Origin: an uncultured Bacteroidales bacterium
GTDB lineage: Bacteria > Bacteroidota > Bacteroidia > Bacteroidales > Paludibacteraceae
Assembly: GCA_934725535.1 (NCBI GenBank)
Contig: CAKVBV010000074.1
Span: forward strand, 1-9,845
Reading direction: 5' to 3'
DNA: 9,845 nt
A program made the position numbers and the translations under genes. The first letter of the stretch is position 1. Each line of letters begins with the position of its first letter. The notes under the pieces were generated by a model that was not told where the DNA came from, did not search any database, and saw nothing but the letters and a program-made list of their open reading frames with translations. Shown in pieces: positions 1 to 5,008 of the stretch.

Positions 1-199
1 TGATATAGCCTGCAACAAGTCCGCAGAGGGTAGGGTCTTGCTCCACGGCAAAGACAAAAGGGCGCATGGTGCGGGACTGCCCTGCGTAGAACAGGTATGC
101 TTCCCGCGTCTGGAACCACGTGGCATACGGAGACTGCTCGACAAGCGTATCCCATGACTGCGGGGAAATGTCAGTATAGCGGGTGAGCAGCCGTATCAT
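1..199 (-). CDS. FemAB-like / GNAT-fold aminoacyltransferase, N-terminal part
   Basis: Reading leftward from the ATG at 199-197, the frame stays open for 66 codons to the window edge, so only the N-terminus is visible. The peptide begins MIRLLTRYTDISPQSWDTLV and continues with SPYATWFQTREAYLFY and then RPFVFAVE and LCGLVAGYI. A Trp followed by a S-P-x-A-T-x-F-Q-T stretch, then a beta strand and a Gly-rich turn, resembles the start of FemAB-type peptidyltransferases and related acyl-CoA N-acyltransferase-fold proteins. Those proteins transfer amino acids to peptidoglycan precursors or act in similar cell-surface reactions. The start lies 2 nt after the stop of the upstream HAD gene, which suggests co-transcription and translational coupling. 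The family call rests on a short segment and is moderate. The substrate is not predictable from this part. Confidence 0.6.
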   Translation of the reverse strand, partial: MIRLLTRYTDISPQSWDTLVEQSPYATWFQTREAYLFYAGQSRTMRPFVFAVEQDPTLCGLVAGYI

Positions 200-201
200 A
201 G

Positions 202-879
202 TCAGCCGATGATAGAGAGAATGTCAGCAGGTTGATGGGCGAGGTGGTCGGGATGGGCAGCCTTCAAGTCGCTTTCCGAACAGAAACCCCAAGTGCAGGC
301 AATGACAGGCAGTTGCGCATTGCGGGCTGTTTCTATATCTACTAAAGAGTCGCCGATGTACCATGTCTGTTGGGAGGTGCCGAGACGGGTGAGGATGTCG
401 TGGACGATTTGCGGGTCAGGCTTGCGGGGAACATCGGGACGCTCACCGAAGACGACATCGAAAGTGTTCGGGAAGAAATGTTCAACCAACCGGGCAGTAG
501 CCGCCTGGTATTTGTTGGAGGCTACGGAAAGACGGTAACCGCGCTGTTTGAGGGCTTGTAGCAGTTCGGGAATACCCTCGTAAGGCTGCGTGTGGACACT
601 GTTGTGGGTATCGTAATAAGGCACGAAGACTTCGCGCAGGCGGAGGACAGTGGCTTCGTCTTTGTGTCCGACGGGCAGGGCACGCTCAATGAGACGGTTG
701 ACACCGTTGCCCACAAGGTGCGGGTATTCGTCCAAGTCGTGCAGCGGGAACCCAAAGGCGGCTAAGGCATGGTTGCAGGCAGTACCAAGGTCGGCAATGG
801 TATTGAGTAAGGTACCGTCAAGGTCGAAGATACAGACTCCCCCTGCCCCCTCAGAGAGGGGGTGAACAGTACTATCCAT
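202..879 (-). CDS. HAD-superfamily phosphatase, phosphoglycolate phosphatase-like
   Basis: This is a cytoplasmic haloacid dehalogenase-type hydrolase of the Gph/beta-phosphoglucomutase-like branch, with a helical cap after motif I. Numbered from the longest possible start at 960 (252 aa), motif I is FDLDGTLL (45-52, nucleophile Asp46), motif II is S148-N149, motif III is K180-P181, and motif IV is GDSLVD (203-208). All catalytic residues are present. A phosphoglycolate phosphatase role is the usual default, but nucleotide or sugar phosphates are equally possible. Family members normally have only a few residues before motif I. Here up to 44 residues precede it, and most of them are encoded by two copies of a 29-bp hairpin repeat. 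I therefore chose the ATG at 879 (residue 28 of the long form), which lies between the repeats. Starts at 960 and 939 also exist. The gene is followed 2 nt later by a FemAB-like gene. Confidence 0.85.
   Translation of the reverse strand: MDSTVHPLSEGAGGVCIFDLDGTLLNTIADLGTACNHALAAFGFPLHDLDEYPHLVGNGVNRLIERALPVGHKDEATVLRLREVFVPYYDTHNSVHTQPYEGIPELLQALKQRGYRLSVASNKYQAATARLVEHFFPNTFDVVFGERPDVPRKPDPQIVHDILTRLGTSQQTWYIGDSLVDIETARNAQLPVIACTWGFCSESDLKAAHPDHLAHQPADILSIIG
835..863. repeat. 29-bp hairpin repeat, copy 1 (inside the HAD coding region)
   Basis: A 29-bp GC-rich unit starting gactccccctg and ending gagagggggt is identical to the unit at 881-909, with start points 46 bp apart. It contains the hairpin cccctc-aga-gagggg. 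It lies directly before the codons for HAD motif I and, read on the minus strand, encodes residues just ahead of it (HPLSEGAGGV). The two copies are read in different frames because 46 is not a multiple of three. Confidence 0.9.
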
Positions 880-880
880 G

Positions 881-909
881 GACTCCCCCTGCCCCCTCAG
901 AGAGGGGGT
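881..909. repeat. 29-bp hairpin repeat, copy 2
   Basis: This is a perfect second copy of the 29-bp element at 835-863, separated from it by 17 bp. It can form the same cccctc-aga-gagggg hairpin. On the minus strand it would encode VTPSLRGQGES if translation began at 960 or 939. It sits where the 5' leader or the extreme N-terminus of the HAD gene should be. Confidence 0.9.
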
Positions 910-923
910 AACTGCCTCTGAAC

Positions 924-941
924 TATTTACGATTTGCATAT
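924..941. repeat. Short AT-rich dispersed repeat (atttacgatttgcatat)
   Basis: The 17-bp word atttacgatttgcatat at 925-941 recurs exactly at 2349-2365, in the spacer upstream of the next leftward gene. Both copies lie near the 5' end of a minus-strand gene. Similar low-complexity words built on atttacga appear at 2324-2352, which suggests a family of short intergenic repeats rather than a conserved regulatory site. Confidence 0.6.
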
Positions 942-1019
942 TTACGATGTGCGGTTTCAAATTAAAAATTGCAAGTATCGGCTGCCATACTAATTTGATG
1001 CCTTACTGCAGAAACTATT

Positions 1020-1062
1020 TAATATCTTCTTTATGACGACCTAATATCTTCTTTATGACGAC
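1020..1062. repeat. Two tandem 22-bp units ending in atgacgac
   Basis: The 21-bp unit that starts taatatcttct and ends atgacgac occurs at 1020-1040 and again at 1042-1062, a 22-bp period. Its last eight bases are also the first bases of the palindromic element that continues to 1080. The cluster therefore looks like a partial duplication of the palindrome's left flank. It occupies most of the 961-1111 spacer between the HAD gene and rlmB, where no gene is visible. Confidence 0.85.
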
Positions 1063-1080
1063 GCGAGCCGCGTCGTCCCC
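1055..1080. repeat. Dispersed GC-rich palindrome, copy 1
   Basis: A 26-bp segment is identical to 3659-3684. Its core is a perfect hairpin: 9-bp arms gacgacgcg (1057-1065) and cgcgtcgtc (1069-1077) around the loop agc. There is no U-rich tract on either side, so it is not a typical intrinsic terminator. It lies downstream of rlmB, which runs leftward. It behaves like a REP-type intergenic element. Function is unknown. Confidence 0.85.
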
Positions 1081-1095
1081 CAACAATGTCTGCCA

Positions 1096-1127
1096 ATTAC
1101 GCATTGTGCCATTACGCATTACGCATT
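1096..1127. repeat. attacgcatt repeat cluster over the rlmB stop
   Basis: The 10-bp word attacgcatt occurs at 1096-1105, 1111-1120 and 1118-1127, the last two overlapping. The rlmB stop codon (1114-1112) and its last four codons lie inside the cluster, so the protein's C-terminal residues come from repeat sequence. Confidence 0.75.
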
Positions 1128-1900
1128 GCGGTGCGTTGGCGGAGGGCTTCGTAGAGCATAATGCCGGCGGCTACGCTGACATTGAGACTCTCAATAGGTC
1201 CGTGCATGGGGATACGCACTTGGTCCGTGCATAGGCGCAAGTTGGGTTCGTAGATGCCGCGGTCTTCACTGCCCATGACAATGGCAAGGGGCGTGGTGAG
1301 GTCGGTGTCCGTATAGTTGTGGTCGGCATGTTCGGTGGCTGCCACCAGTTTGATACCTGAGTCACGGAGGTATTGCAGGCACTGCTGCAGGTTATCCACC
1401 TTGCAGACGGGCAGGGAATGGAGTGCGCCCGCGGAGGTCTTGACTGCGTCACCGTTGATGCTGACACTGCTACGGGCAGCGACAATGAGTGCATCGGCTC
1501 CCGCACAAGCACAGGTACGGGCTATGGCTCCGAAGTTGCGGACATCGGTGATGCCGTCCAACACCATGAGGAGGGGCGTTTTGCCCTCTTCAAAGAGGGT
1601 GGGGATGATGTCCTCAATACGGTGAAAATCAATGGGTGAGAGGAACGCAATGACCCCCTGATGGTTCTTGTCGGTATATTGATTGAGTTTCTCGAGGGGC
1701 ACTTTCTGCACGGGCGTGGTGGTGCCTTGCAGGCGTTTGAGCAGTTCACGCCCCGTGGCGGAGGTCATGTCGCGCCGCAGAAGAATCTTGTCGAGCGTCT
1801 TGCCGGCTTCGATAGCCTCAATGACAGCACGTGTGCCGAAAATCATTTCCTTTTCCGGCACACGGCGTGTCTCGTATTTGGGTTTGTCGGGATTGAACAT
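1112..1900 (-). CDS. rlmB: 23S rRNA (guanosine-2'-O-)-methyltransferase, RlmB/TrmH family
   Basis: This is a SPOUT-class methyltransferase that uses S-adenosylmethionine to 2'-O-methylate a guanosine in 23S rRNA (G2251 in E. coli RlmB). The 262-aa length fits the family. An N-terminal substrate-binding domain (about residues 19-95, from MIFGTRAVIEA through NHQG at 79-82) precedes the knotted catalytic domain. Motif 1 is DGITDVRNFGAIARTC (115-130, with N122 and R128). Motif 2 is IVMGSEDRGI (207-216, E212). Motif 3 is IPMHGPIESLNVSVAAGI (230-247, N240), which forms the SAM-binding knot. The start at 1900 is 5 nt after the stop of the upstream hypothetical gene, so the two are probably co-transcribed. 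The ATG at residue 19 is an alternative start. The last residues (AMRNA) lie in a short repeat cluster. A paralogous specificity within TrmH group 3 cannot be excluded. Confidence 0.93.
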   Translation of the reverse strand: MFNPDKPKYETRRVPEKEMIFGTRAVIEAIEAGKTLDKILLRRDMTSATGRELLKRLQGTTTPVQKVPLEKLNQYTDKNHQGVIAFLSPIDFHRIEDIIPTLFEEGKTPLLMVLDGITDVRNFGAIARTCACAGADALIVAARSSVSINGDAVKTSAGALHSLPVCKVDNLQQCLQYLRDSGIKLVAATEHADHNYTDTDLTTPLAIVMGSEDRGIYEPNLRLCTDQVRIPMHGPIESLNVSVAAGIMLYEALRQRTAMRNA

Positions 1901-1905
1901 AGCGG

Positions 1906-2319
1906 TTATGCCTTGGCTTTCAGTTCTTTAAGGATTTGTGCGCGTACGTAGTTGTCAAGGCGACCGTAGATTTTGCGTTTGCCCGTGCGCGGGTCAAGCG
2001 GAGCGTCTGCTTCGGGGTGCTTGAGTTGGTTTTCCCAGCGGCTGACCCATTGGGGACGGGCGGGATTGTGGTCTGCGAGTTGCTCCTTGGTCATCCGGCA
2101 TGCCTGTTGGAAACGCTGGATTTTAGCCAGTTCGGCACCCGTGGCAGGGCGTTTCTTCCAGTCGCGGGGGTTGTGGACGGTGTATGCCTCGGCAGCGCAT
2201 AGACCTGTCTGAATGCCATCGGGGGTGTAGGTGCCTTTCTGGCGGTAAATCACTTGCTCCTTCTTGGAGAGTTTGCCCCGCACGGTATCCACGGGGTGAG
2301 AAAATTCGATGTAAGCCAT
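1906..2319 (-). CDS. Conserved Bacteroidales-type hypothetical protein, 137 aa
   Basis: I do not recognise a function. The 137-aa product has no signal peptide or membrane segment and is probably cytoplasmic. It opens with MAYIEFSHPVDTVRGKLSKK, then a predicted beta-rich segment (VIYRQKGTYTP). The motif AYTVHNPRDWKKRPATGAEL (45-64) is followed by a Lys/Arg-rich helical part with Trp91 and Trp95 (WVSRWENQL) and a basic helical C-terminus (YVRAQILKELKAKA). From memory it resembles small uncharacterised proteins widespread in Bacteroidales, some of them near mobile elements, but I cannot confirm this here. It is the first gene of the leftward block and is followed 5 nt later by rlmB. That spacing suggests co-expression but says little about function. 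The basic, aromatic composition would be compatible with nucleic-acid contact, which is inference only. Confidence 0.75.
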   Translation of the reverse strand: MAYIEFSHPVDTVRGKLSKKEQVIYRQKGTYTPDGIQTGLCAAEAYTVHNPRDWKKRPATGAELAKIQRFQQACRMTKEQLADHNPARPQWVSRWENQLKHPEADAPLDPRTGKRKIYGRLDNYVRAQILKELKAKA

Positions 2320-2323
2320 AAAA

Positions 2324-2365
2324 GTTATTTACGATTTGGTTATTTACGATTTACGATTTGCATAT
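2324..2365. repeat. AT-rich atttacga repeats upstream of the 137-aa protein gene
   Basis: The 14-bp word gttatttacgattt occurs at 2324-2337 and 2339-2352. The 17-bp word shared with 925-941 follows at 2349-2365. These repeats start five bases before the minus-strand ATG, so they form its untranslated leader. No -7 box (CAAAnnTA on the plus strand) was found for this gene in the spacer. Confidence 0.7.
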
Positions 2366-2385
2366 CCTCCTACAAAAATCGTGCC

Positions 2386-2440
2386 AATCACATACTAATC
2401 ACATACTAATCACATACTAATCACATACTAATCTCATAGA
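2386..2440. repeat. 11-bp tandem repeat, 4 perfect units plus 1 degenerate
   Basis: The unit aatcacatact is repeated exactly at 2386-2396, 2397-2407, 2408-2418 and 2419-2429, then degenerates to aatctcataga at 2430-2440. It lies in the divergent spacer between a leftward gene (start 2319) and pheS (start 2598). The 11-bp period is close to one helical turn, so each unit presents the same DNA face. The copy number could vary by slippage. Confidence 0.95.
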
Positions 2441-2462
2441 CTTAGCCCGATGACCTCCCAAA

Positions 2463-2479
2463 CCCCTCCAAAGGAGGGG
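2463..2479. repeat. Hairpin repeat cccctcc-aaa-ggagggg
   Basis: A perfect inverted repeat with 7-bp arms (2463-2469 and 2473-2479) and an aaa loop. It resembles in style the cccctc/gagggg hairpins at 835-909 but is not identical. There is no T-run after it in either direction, and it lies between divergent genes, so it is not an obvious terminator. It is probably another dispersed intergenic element. Confidence 0.75.
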
Positions 2480-2546
2480 CTCAATAGAATGTACCAACAA
2501 GATGTGTGATTCAGCGGTGTGGCTGTTCGGTAAAATGTGTTGTGAT

Positions 2547-2578
2547 GTTGTGTATGTTGTAAAAAAACAGTAACTTTG
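2547..2578 (+). promoter_or_regulatory. Bacteroidota-type promoter for pheS
   Basis: A -7 box taactttg (2571-2578) matches the Bacteroidota TAnnTTTG consensus exactly. A gttg -33 box (2547-2550) lies 20 bp upstream. Transcription would start near 2585, leaving a leader of roughly 13 nt before the pheS ATG at 2598. The same spacing recurs before kdsB and tRNA-Ser. Confidence 0.8.
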
Positions 2579-2597
2579 CAGCCCTAATTAGTAGAAT

Positions 2598-3641
2598 ATG
2601 AAAGAGCGTATTCAAAGCCTGTTGCAGCAGGTACAATCGATGCAAGCCAATAGTGCCGAGGAACTGGAGGCACTGCGTATCAAGTATATCTCCAAGAAAG
2701 GAGAGATAACGGAATTGTTCAATGAGTTCCGCACGGTGCCGAAAGAGGAGAAAGCCACCATCGGTCAGCCGCTGAATCAGTTGCGCCAGTTGGCGGAGGC
2801 GCGTATCAACGAGTTGCGCGAGCAGTTGGAGGCACGCGGTGCACAACGCGACGGGAAAGATGCGTTGGATTTGACCCGTACTCCTGACCCTATCGAGTTG
2901 GGTACGAGGCACCCGCTGTCGTTGGTGCGCGAACAGATTATAGACATCTTCTCGCGTGTCGGTTTCACGGTGGCGGAGGGTCCTGAGGTGGAGGACGACA
3001 AGCATGTGTTCTCGCTGCTGAACTTCGCGCCTGAGCACCCTGCGAGAGATATGCAGGACACCTTCTTCATAGAGAAACAGCCGGGGGTACAGTCGCCGCA
3101 AGACATCTTGCTGCGCACGCATACATCGAGTGTTCAGACGCGTGTGATGCTGAGCCAGAAGCCGCCAATCCGCGTGCTTTGCCCGGGGCGTGTGTACCGC
3201 AATGAGGCTATCTCTGCGCGTGCGCATTGCTTCTTCCACCAAGTGGAGGGGCTGTATGTGGACAAGAATGTCAGTTTTGCCGACTTGCGCGAGGTGTTGC
3301 TGTATTTTGCCAAGGAGATGTTCGGTCCTGATACTCAGATACGTCTGCGCCCGTCGTATTTTCCGTTCACGGAGCCTTCGGCAGAGATGGATATATCCTG
3401 CGACCTGTGCGGCGGCAAAGGCTGCTCGTTCTGCAAAGGCACGGGTTGGGTGGAGATACTGGGCTGCGGTATGGTGGACCCGAATGTGCTGGAGGCTTGC
3501 GGTATAGACTCCAAGGTGTATTCGGGCTATGCCTTCGGATTGGGCGTGGAGCGTATCACCAACCTGAAGTACCGCGTGAAGGATTTGCGCCTGTTCTCGG
3601 AGAATGACGTGCGTTTCCTGCGGCAGTTTGAGAGTTGCTGA
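2598..3641 (+). CDS. pheS: Phenylalanine--tRNA ligase alpha subunit
   Basis: This is the catalytic alpha subunit of the heterotetrameric (alpha-beta)2 class II synthetase that charges tRNA-Phe in the cytoplasm. At 347 aa it has the normal length. An N-terminal coiled coil (about residues 1-85, rich in Gln, Glu and Leu) binds tRNA. The class II core follows: HPLSLVREQI (105-114), motif 2 with GRVYRNE (197-203) and FHQVEG (213-218), and motif 3 GYAFGLGVERI (310-320). Between motifs 2 and 3 sits a CDLCGGKGCSFC insertion with Cys268, 271, 276 and 279, a likely zinc site. A promoter lies just upstream, and the ATG at 2598 is the only start that fits it. The gene for the beta subunit (pheT) is not adjacent; a repeat array and a secreted-protein gene follow instead. 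Confidence 0.98.
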   Translation: MKERIQSLLQQVQSMQANSAEELEALRIKYISKKGEITELFNEFRTVPKEEKATIGQPLNQLRQLAEARINELREQLEARGAQRDGKDALDLTRTPDPIELGTRHPLSLVREQIIDIFSRVGFTVAEGPEVEDDKHVFSLLNFAPEHPARDMQDTFFIEKQPGVQSPQDILLRTHTSSVQTRVMLSQKPPIRVLCPGRVYRNEAISARAHCFFHQVEGLYVDKNVSFADLREVLLYFAKEMFGPDTQIRLRPSYFPFTEPSAEMDISCDLCGGKGCSFCKGTGWVEILGCGMVDPNVLEACGIDSKVYSGYAFGLGVERITNLKYRVKDLRLFSENDVRFLRQFESC

Positions 3642-3658
3642 GGTGCGTGAGGGGGAGA

Positions 3659-3716
3659 ATGACGACGCGAGCCGCGTCGTCCCCAAAGTCGCGTCGTCTC
3701 TCAAAGCCGCGTCGTC
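3659..3716. repeat. Dispersed palindrome copy 2 with extra half-arms
   Basis: Positions 3659-3684 are identical to 1055-1080, including the gacgacgcg-agc-cgcgtcgtc hairpin (3661-3681). The right arm cgcgtcgtc is then repeated at 3690-3698 and 3708-3716, giving three arms at 17- and 18-bp spacing joined by caaag-type linkers. The array starts 18 bp after the pheS stop. It could stabilise the pheS mRNA 3' end, or be a mobile or REP-like element. It has no U-tract. Confidence 0.88.
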
Positions 3717-3810
3717 CAAAGAAAGAGATAGTGCCCTTACGCGCTATCTATGATAATGCCATGATGTTTGAAGACATCGCTATTATTTTGAATAACAAAC
3801 AAATATAAAT

Positions 3811-4983
3811 ATGAAAAGAATAACTTTTTGTGTAATGACATGTATGCTCCTCCTATTGGGGGGCATAATGGTGAACGGGTACGCAAGTACCATTACGTGG
3901 ATGGTCAATGGCAGTGCCTATACCACCACGACATCCACTACCGGTAAAGTAGGCGCACTGCCGAAGACCGACCCGACTTCTTTCAATGCCAACTATCCTT
4001 ATTTCGAGGGTTGGTTTACCACTCCTGCCGCAATGGACGGTGCACCCGATGAGACGGCACCTGCTACACAGGTTACTACCACCACTGCTATTACGGGCGA
4101 TGTTACATTCTATGCCGTTTTCACCAATGCCATTGACGGCGTTGCTCTGAAGAAAGCCACCTCTATCAGCAACGGCGATGTGGTGTATCTGGCTTCTTCG
4201 GACAATGCAGCCGGGCTGGGTGTCATAGGAGCAGGACTATATGTGAGTACCTACCAAGCCTACTACAAGGACAGACCGCATACCGATTGGATACCCTTTG
4301 TGGTGGATGGCTCTGCCGATAATTTCGTCTTGAAGAACAGTGATAAAGGCGGCATCACGATTACCAATGCATCGTTCACACTCGGCAAAGAGCCTTATTC
4401 GCAACTGCACTTCCACAAAGACGGGTATTTCATATCTAAAGACGACTTGGTGCTGATGAACCGTACGAAAGCCATCGGGTATCCTTCAAGTTACGTGGGC
4501 AGTTCGCTATATACCTTATTCTATATGTACAAGCGCATCACGCCCGGGTACGTATCCACCACCTGCTCCGATGGTGTTACTGTTGCGCTGACCCCTGCCG
4601 AGGAGACCATTAACATAGGTGCTAACGGTACTGCCACTACCACCATTGCTTGTGCCAAGACCGGCGGGCAGGGAAACGGCTCGTGGAGTTACGAGGTGTC
4701 GCCTGCCACGGGCAACTATGACGGCACTACCTTTACGGCTACAGCAGCAGGTACATACACCATCTATGCTACTTATACAGAAACATGTAACAGCGTGGGC
4801 AAGACCACTGTGGTTGTTACTGCCATACCTACCGTTGCTTTCACTACGGCACCTGCTGACCCTATAGTATTCCCGACCGTGGAGTGCGGCGAGACCACTG
4901 CTATGAGCGACAAGAAGGCAGTTGCCGTATTTGGTTATAACTTAATGGGGGGGGGTAATTGCTTCAGTATCAAGCAGTTATAA
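3811..4983 (+). CDS. Secreted Thr-rich multidomain protein, N-terminal portion (frame ends after G9 tract)
   Basis: The product has a clear signal peptide (MKRITFCVMTCMLLLLGGIM, with a cleavage site likely near the A in GYAS, residue 25), so it is exported. Residues 27-105 resemble an InlB/Listeria-Bacteroides-type B-repeat: a beta strand, PYFEGWFTTP, then VTFYAVFTNA. Residues 112-245 form an uncharacterised beta-rich domain beginning VALKKATSISNGDVVYLASS, followed by an Ig-like stretch (about 253-338). A further beta-sandwich starts near 345 and is cut short: after NLMGGG the frame reads NCFSIKQL and stops at 4981-4983. That tail looks out of frame, since the missing half of the domain continues in another frame. 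Removing one G from the run at 4947-4955 joins this frame to 5009-7354 and gives a 1180-aa protein. As written, the encoded product is a truncated 390-aa secreted fragment. Confidence 0.85.
   Translation: MKRITFCVMTCMLLLLGGIMVNGYASTITWMVNGSAYTTTTSTTGKVGALPKTDPTSFNANYPYFEGWFTTPAAMDGAPDETAPATQVTTTTAITGDVTFYAVFTNAIDGVALKKATSISNGDVVYLASSDNAAGLGVIGAGLYVSTYQAYYKDRPHTDWIPFVVDGSADNFVLKNSDKGGITITNASFTLGKEPYSQLHFHKDGYFISKDDLVLMNRTKAIGYPSSYVGSSLYTLFYMYKRITPGYVSTTCSDGVTVALTPAEETINIGANGTATTTIACAKTGGQGNGSWSYEVSPATGNYDGTTFTATAAGTYTIYATYTETCNSVGKTTVVVTAIPTVAFTTAPADPIVFPTVECGETTAMSDKKAVAVFGYNLMGGGNCFSIKQL
4947..4955 (+). repeat. Nine-G homopolymer at the frame break
   Basis: Nine consecutive Gs follow cttaat. 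The upstream frame reads Leu-Met-Gly-Gly-Gly through the tract and stops at 4981-4983. The downstream frame has a stop (taa, 4943-4945) immediately before the tract and is open from there to 7354. Eight or eleven Gs would fuse the frames. A tract of this length is an expected slippage hot spot. Confidence 0.95.
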
Positions 4984-5008
4984 AATAGCACTATCCGCAA
5001 ATGCTGCT

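Noticed and set aside
835..909. Two identical 29-bp repeats with a 17-bp spacer, CRISPR-like at first sight
   Set aside because: Only two copies, a spacer too short for a CRISPR, no cas genes, and the copies lie inside a coding region. A dispersed hairpin element explains them better.
3661..3681. Palindrome after pheS as an intrinsic terminator
   Set aside because: No U-rich tract follows, and the same element occurs elsewhere, so a dispersed repeat is the better label. An effect on transcript ends remains possible.
2511..3719. A 402-codon open frame on the minus strand opposite pheS
   Set aside because: It is the antisense shadow of pheS. The plus-strand protein has every expected PheS motif and a promoter, while the minus product is His/Arg/Leu-rich with no recognisable domain.
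3763..3790. Possible promoter before the secreted-protein gene (tttg at 3767-3770, ttattttg at 3783-3790)
   Set aside because: The -7 box has a mismatch in the TA and the gap is only 12 bp, against 20 bp in the three good promoters.
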